From: Parachlorella kessleri
Taxonomy: Eukaryota > Chlorophyta > Trebouxiophyceae > Chlorellales > Chlorellaceae
Direction: 5' to 3'
Length of the DNA: 20,980 nt
Assembly (NCBI GenBank): GCA_001598975.1
Contig: BBXU01002538.1
Span: 1-20,980, forward strand
Shown: in pieces, positions 16,043 through 20,980 of the stretch
Position numbering within the stretch: the first letter of the stretch is position 1
Layout of the letters: each line of letters opens with the position of its first letter
The notes under the pieces: model-generated
Databases searched by the model: none
The model's input: only the letters and a program-made list of their open reading frames with translations
What the model was told of the DNA's origin: nothing
Program-made: the position numbers and the translations under genes

Positions 16043-18466
16043 ATGCAGCGGCAGTGCAAGCAGCCATTTTTGCGCCTGCATGGCCTGCGTGGCGCTTTGT
16101 CGTCTGTCACGTTGGCTATAGCACCCCATCCACCTGCGCGGTCGAGCTTTGCCTCGCCCAGCGGCACACCTGGTCAATGCAGCAGTGCTGTATGTTATTC
16201 ATCTGCGCAGCCACGGGCTCGCGTGGTAGCCAGCGCTGGAGCCACAGTTGTGGAGCAAGCTCCTCCCGTGGGATCCCCGTTTCACCTTGGCGAGCACCTT
16301 CTGCAAGAAACCGCACATGTCGCGCAGGAGTCTGAGTCCCTGGGTGAGACGGAGCTGCAGCACTTACCACTTTAGAACCCTAGATGACCGGCCCGGTGCC
16401 CATGCTTCAAGCCGACTTGCTTGACTCGCACTGTCACTGGAAACCCCTATAGGGCGAATGCCTGAAAGGTTGCCACTGAGCCTGTTCCTCTTGAATGCAG
16501 CTAAGCAAGATTTTGCTGCTGTGGGGCTTTCTGCAGGGCGGCGCATGATCAAGGCTGCTGCCACTGACGCTCATGCCAAGGTTCTGGAGGAGTTGCCGAT
16601 GCTTTACCTCACAACTGAGAATGCCTCTGGGCAGCTCTGGGCAACAGCGCTGGTTGGGCAGCCTGGCTTTGTGGTAGTCCCCCCTGAGGACCCTTCCATA
16701 GTACACATTTCGGACACTCTGCTGCTGGGAGGAGGTAAGGCTGTAACTTATTGTCTGGAAGGGGCAGCCTCACCTCTTTTTGTTTCTTCTTTGGTTCAGG
16801 TGCGCTCACAAGTGTTGTATCAAGTGCATAACTGCTCACGGAAGGCAAGCCTACTGGCTGCATCTGTGTGCACTGTCAGTGATAAACTGTGCAATGAGAA
16901 CTTTGGCACGACGGATGCAAGGGACCAATTGGGATCCCTAAGCAGGTAGATTTAAGAGCGTGGACTCTCGCGTCTCTTGCACTGACGGCACTTGCTGTTC
17001 AGTGCTGAGCTTATGACTGACAGGGCAACGCTATGCTGCCAGCCTTGCAGGAGAGCTCACACTCCAGATCGGCCAGATCGTCGGGTGCCTTGGGTTGCTG
17101 CCCAGCGCCCGGAAGCGTGTGCGCCTCAACGGCGTCATCACCCACATGGAGTCTCCACCCAACGGCCGGATTTCCCTCACCCTCAAGCTGCATCAGGCAT
17201 TCACCAACTGCCCCAAGTACATTCAGAAGCGGACCCTGGAGCTTGATTCCACCCGCTTGGATCAGCTGACTGCCGAGGACATGGCAGCCAGCAGCAAGCA
17301 CAATGAAGGTCCACTGGGTGCAGTGGAGCAGGCGCTGGTCAGAGCTGCAGATACATTCATGCTAGCCTCCTCATCAGGACCCCGACCGCCGCGAGGACAA
17401 GCTTCTGGTGCTGAGAGCGGCGTTCCTGGCAGCATCAAAAGCTATTTTGGCAGCGGCGGCAGCAGCTGTACCGAGGCAGACGTTGGCAGCGCGGTCCAAG
17501 GGCATCTGTGCGTCAACCCGGCGGCATATGGCCACGATGTGTCGCACCGGGGCGGCGCGCCTGGCTTCGTGCGCGTCCTGGAGGGAGGCAGTGTGCTCAA
17601 GTTTGCCGACTATGACGGCAACAATATGTTCAACACGCTAGGTGGGCAGTGTAGCTCGACACATACTATTAGCAATGGACTGATATTACAATGTAGCGGT
17701 GCGTTGCAAAGTGTTTTGCTGGTGGGGTAAGGGTTTTAATGCAAGGACTGGACAAGAGCTGTCGCTGCAGCACCACCCTCGCGGTGCAGCATCACCCTTG
17801 CGGTGGTTGCTAGCGGGCACAGTCGTTGCGCTATGGTTCACCACTGAGGGAGTCTGTGCGTTGTCGTGAGCAGGCAATCTTCTCATCAACCCCTCCTGCG
17901 CCCTTCTCTTCACCGACTTTGCCACTGGGGACCTCCTGCAAGTGAGGGGCGAGGCACAAGTGCTGCAACAGGATGAGGACCTCCCAGGCGCCAAGGTGTG
18001 TCCTGCTATGACCTCGAGGCTGCGCTAACCCTCTACCTTCAGTATCGTGGCAAAGTATATGGGTGTTTGTGCAAGTGCATAAGCCCAGGAAATATAACAC
18101 TATAGTGGCTGCTGCCACTTACCTAGTCGGTTGTAGCTGCGGACATTCAGTGTCCATTCCTCTGGGCAGCCGCAGGCTCCCTAGCTTTAACGAAACACTA
18201 TTTAAAATCTAGTCAACAGCAGCCTACCACCCTACCATGTGGCCGAGCAGCGACATTTTTCTGCCAGCTTGTATTGTTGGCTTGGCCACATCTTGCTTGC
18301 TGCCTGTGGAGTCAACTATGGGTATGGGAGCTGATCGCATCCAAAAGTTTTCATGTTGCAGAGGCCGGTGCTATTCAGGGTGCGAGAGTCAACATACATG
18401 CCAGCTGCACTGCCGCTGAGGCAGGTGGGAGAGTTGGAGTACTCGCCCCATAACCCAAAGCCCTGA
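16043..18466 (+). CDS. FMN-binding PNPOx-like family protein (COG3576 type), organelle-targeted (5 exons)
   Basis: Exons: 16043-16343, 16537-16734, 17051-17641, 17874-17995, 18362-18466; 438 aa, phases 1, 1, 1 and 0 agree. The start is the first in-frame ATG after a TAG at 16010. Residues 1-65 are rich in R, S and A with almost no acidic residues and end at VVASA, a typical plastid (or mitochondrial) transit peptide. The mature part follows bacterial flavin-nucleotide-binding proteins related to pyridoxamine phosphate oxidase: SPFHLGEHLLQE (78-89), MLYLTT...GQLWATALVGQPGF, RVRLNG (189-194), NCPKYIQ (219-225), DVSHRGG (329-335), GNNMFNTLGNLLINP, and a C-terminal RVRE...LEYSPHNP. Residues about 273-325 form a Gly/Ser-rich insert not usual in bacterial members. 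The substrate is unknown. It is not the vitamin B6 salvage oxidase itself, which has different motifs. Some bacterial relatives carry a fused ferredoxin-reductase part; this one ends after the PNPOx-like part. Confidence 0.9.
17767..17804 (+). repeat. 19-nt tandem duplication in PNPOx-like gene intron 3
   Basis: GCAGCACCACCCTCGCGGT is followed directly by GCAGCATCACCCTTGCGGT, a 17/19 match. It lies in the middle of intron 3 and codes for nothing. Confidence 0.85.
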
Positions 18467-18572
18467 TGTAACGGCCATTCGCTTGCTTCATCGTATCACT
18501 TGGGCCGCGGACGTTGTGCCTCTGGGTTCCGCTCAATGTCGCTTCTATTCTGTTAACGAGGGCGCAAACTGT

Positions 18573-18577
18573 TGTAA
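18573..18577 (+). terminator. Candidate polyadenylation signal TGTAA of the PNPOx-like gene
   Basis: TGTAA lies 107 nt after the stop codon, a usual 3' UTR length. Another TGTAA directly after the stop (18467-18471) is too close to be the likely signal. Confidence 0.4.
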
Positions 18578-19010
18578 ATGTATGATAGCCGCAAAAATGA
18601 TGCCGTCTTATGGCTAGCTTTCTGACGAGAAGTGTGCTGTGACGAGAGGTGTGCAAGTACTTGTAGTGAACAGGTGGTAAGGCTGACAAGCCAATCAATG
18701 CATGCCAACTTTCTTTATAGAATTTTGCAAGTACTACCCAGGACTTGGTGCTCTTGTGTTTGAAACCTCTGACCTTGTGTCGTGCACGCTTACGGAAATA
18801 TTCTAACTTTCAGCCTCGCCTTCAAGCTCAGCCATTTTGCCGAACTGCTTCCTGCAATGCCCTGTCTTGTAACGGATTTCGGGAACTCTGTAGAATCTGA
18901 CCTGAGATGATTGGCAGGACCCTTGTGTTGTAGTCGTGCGGATTAATAGTTGGCATTTCCACATGAGTAAGCTGTCTCGTAGTTGTAATCTATTGGCCAA
19001 CATGGGCAGT

Positions 19011-19039
19011 CCCCCCCCGCCCCCCGTCCCTCGTCCCTC
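19011..19039 (+). repeat. C-rich low-complexity tract
   Basis: A run of eight C is followed by further C blocks and two copies of GTCCCTC. It lies in the spacer and has no coding support. Confidence 0.7.
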
Positions 19040-19397
19040 GCAAGGGCAGCTCTGCAAGGGAAGTGACTGGCCAGCATGTTGCAGGCAGTTGGATGAACTT
19101 CCCAGTATCCCAGATTTCCTGCTCACACCAAGTGCTACCTACCACATCTTGCATTTGCCGCTGGTGTGTCCTGCTTTACGCTGGGCTTTGCACAGCCTCA
19201 CCAGGTGCCACCGTGAGTGACAGTGAAGCGGTTGGCGTAGCACTTGCTGGGGAAGGGTGCAGCCCAGGCTAGGCCTGCTGGGGCATCGTGGGCAGCACGT
19301 TTGCAACGATATGCACCTGGATCCTACTTTTGAGAGACCTATAGTTTGTCAAGCATTTCTTCGCCTAGCTCTGTAACTATAAGGGGGCATCGTTTTT

Positions 19398-19526
19398 CAG
19401 GCTGGGTACCTCTGAGTCAAGGGGGGAAGACCACCAACCACCCTCCGAAGTAGGGAGGCCCGGGCGGCGGGGGGGGACTCCGGCCCCTTTGAAAATCGGA
19501 CGCTTTTACTAGGGGTACCCAGCTTG
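19398..19526. repeat. Inverted-repeat element with inner hairpin
   Basis: Arms at 19398-19413 and 19511-19526 are reverse complements at 14 of 16 positions, with GCTGGGTACC/GGTACCCAGC perfect. They enclose about 97 nt with an inner CCTCC-GGAGG hairpin at 19442-19458 and a G-run. It could be a small non-autonomous mobile element or a structured RNA. I could match it to no known RNA family. Confidence 0.6.
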
Positions 19527-19859
19527 TATAAAGTTATACCCGAAACCAGTTGCGCTGGGAAGGGCCTCGAGCTTCTCGCGCCCGCTTGGCTGCCACAAGG
19601 CGCCAGGCTCCAGGCGGGCACACCGTGGCCGTCTCCGTGGTGTTCCCAGCATGGCTGGTTTCGGACTATTAGATTGATTTTTTGGAAATGACCCGCAAGA
19701 GTGAGGGAAAGCTGTGAGGCTAGCCTAGTTTGAGCCTAGTCTGAGACCAGTGAAGGAGCCCTGGTGATCCCTGACTTCATGATCAGAGAGGTTGTCACAC
19801 GTCACTCCGCTGTCCTGACTCCCGACTGAGTATCCCAACACGGTGTGGACCACGCACTA

Positions 19860-20012
19860 AGTACTCTGGGGCACCTAAATATTCGAGTGTCCAGGAAAGT
19901 AAATTCGGGCGTTTCCTTGCGAACTTAGGTGTTTCAAGTAACTCGGGACGCTAAGAGCTCGCGAAGTTTTAGGTTCGCGTTGAGGTGCCCCACAGTACTA
20001 CAGGGGCACCTA
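19860..20012. repeat. Inverted-repeat element, MITE-like, with nested hairpin
   Basis: Arms at 19860-19879 and 19980-19999 match as reverse complements at 18 of 20 positions and enclose 100 nt. Inside, GCGAAC and GTTCGC motifs can also pair. A third copy of the arm core (20002-20012) makes a perfect 9-bp hairpin with the right arm: AGGTGCCCC, 11-nt loop, GGGGCACCT. No clear target-site duplication and no coding sequence were seen. Confidence 0.65.
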
Positions 20013-20250
20013 CCAAGAAAGCACGGAACGGGGGAATTGAGGTAGCTCGATCCGTGACTAGGCAGGTGTTTCAACGCGTAGCCTTTTCTTTCTGAAAGGA
20101 ACTGTGCAAGCTGGTAGTTTACAGTCCATGTTAGGATCGTTCCAACTTCAAACCTTTTGGTTTTCTGACGCTTGCTTAGGCTTGCTGGGAGGTTCGAGGG
20201 TCTTTACTGTTATTGGAGAGCAAGACCGCTTATGCTAGCACTGTCAGAAG

Positions 20251-20980
20251 ATGGGTGCCGTCCCCAGATCAAGCGTTGCTGTCACGGTCAACCCTGTCGA
20301 CCCTGCTGTAGAAGACGCTGGCAGCTGCCCAAATAGCTCCGCCCAGGCAGGGTGGCAAGGCCCAGCCTACCAGATTGTGTCAATTTTGTGTTCTTTCTTG
20401 ATTGGAGCACTGGCAGCAGGGCTGCTATTCCAGTCTGTTGGTGAGTGGGCAATGCAGGCCTCCCTTGCTGTTACCTGCAGCTTCCTTGGCAACTTCCGAG
20501 TAGAAAAGAAGCCGACCAAGCTTGGCAGTGTTGTTGTTCAGGGCGCATGACAGCTATGCCCAGACACCATGCCAGGCTACAACAAGAGGAGGGGCAGCTG
20601 CGGGTGGCGCAGGCGCCGCAGTCGCAGCCCACCCAACAACTGGCGGCAACGCAAGTGCAGTGCTCGCCGGCGCCTCCCAAGCAGTGCCCTCCGCCCTCCA
20701 CTCAATCTCAGCCCTGCCTGACACCTCCTGTGCCTCCTTATGTGGTGAGTGGTGAGTGAGGCATGGGGCTGCAAGAGTCAAGCAGCCAAGTCTTGTGGGT
20801 GCGGCGAAGGATGGCTGCTTGCCACCACGGTGGGTGGGGAACTGCCTGCTTGCCGCCGTTTGAACGGCAGCTGTGCTGCGTGGCACGTTGCCGGCTGGGC
20901 GCTGCCTTGGTATTGCATACTTGTCCTTATGGTGAGGTTGTCGGAGAGACCATAGATGGGTTGGCTAGGCGGTACTACTG
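20251..20980 (+). CDS. Unrecognised gene, probable membrane protein, cut by the right edge
   Basis: I do not recognise the product. The ATG at 20251 opens a 63-residue exon with a polar start and a hydrophobic helix (about residues 42-61, SILCSFLIGALAAGLLF). It ends at a strong donor (GTGAGT at 20441, phase 1). A second exon may begin after the acceptor at 20541 and run in a Gln/Pro-rich frame to a donor at 20745. Another may end at a donor after 20935 (CTTATG|GTGAGG), with a hydrophobic frame. The exon chain beyond exon 1 is uncertain because several acceptors fit. The strand and start are better supported than the rest. Confidence 0.4.

Larger units (their letters stand above)
18467..20250. 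other. Gene-poor spacer of about 1.8 kb
   Basis: No exon chain or conserved protein was found on either strand. It holds the PNPOx-like 3' UTR, a C-rich tract, two inverted-repeat elements listed separately, and presumably the promoter of the gene starting at 20251. I saw no tRNA-like T-loop with fitting stems. Confidence 0.55.

Noticed and set aside
19735..19800. Riboswitch-like CTGAGA motif in the spacer
   Set aside because: Only a few bases agree with the TPP aptamer; the other conserved parts are missing and no thiamine gene is next to it.
20160..20230. tRNA-like GGTTCGA at about 20191
   Set aside because: The flanking bases do not form a T-arm, and no anticodon or acceptor stem fits around it.

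Overview
This window looks like nuclear DNA of a green alga (Chlorophyta, most like a trebouxiophyte). Genes are broken by many short introns of about 130-670 nt. Splice acceptors are very often TGCAG, the sequence is fairly GC-rich by eye, TGTAA-type polyadenylation motifs follow two genes, and one protein has an organelle transit peptide. No prokaryotic operon, rRNA, tRNA, CRISPR array or complete transposon was seen. I rebuilt exons by hand from splice sites, reading-phase continuity and family conservation.

Layout. 16-133 (-): possible first exons of a gene leaving the left edge. 938-6149 (-): a 13-exon aspartate aminotransferase (440 aa) with an N-terminal PTS2 peroxisomal signal. 6150-6851: divergent promoter region. 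6852-15628 (+): a 23-exon half-size ABCA-family ABC transporter (1174 aa). 16043-18466 (+): a 5-exon FMN-binding PNPOx-like protein of bacterial type (438 aa) with a transit peptide. 18467-20250: gene-poor spacer with two inverted-repeat elements. 20251 onward (+): start of an unrecognised, probably membrane protein cut by the right edge.

The genes form no obvious pathway. The aminotransferase probably serves carbon/nitrogen exchange in the peroxisome. The ABCA protein probably moves lipids or fatty acids. The PNPOx-like protein is probably an organellar flavoprotein of unknown substrate.

The most unusual signal is splicing. Five of the 38 introns I modelled begin with GC rather than GT. All five follow a complete AAG lysine codon (phase 0) and read AAG|GCAAG. 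One of them has a length divisible by three and no stop codon, so retaining it would still give a full protein.
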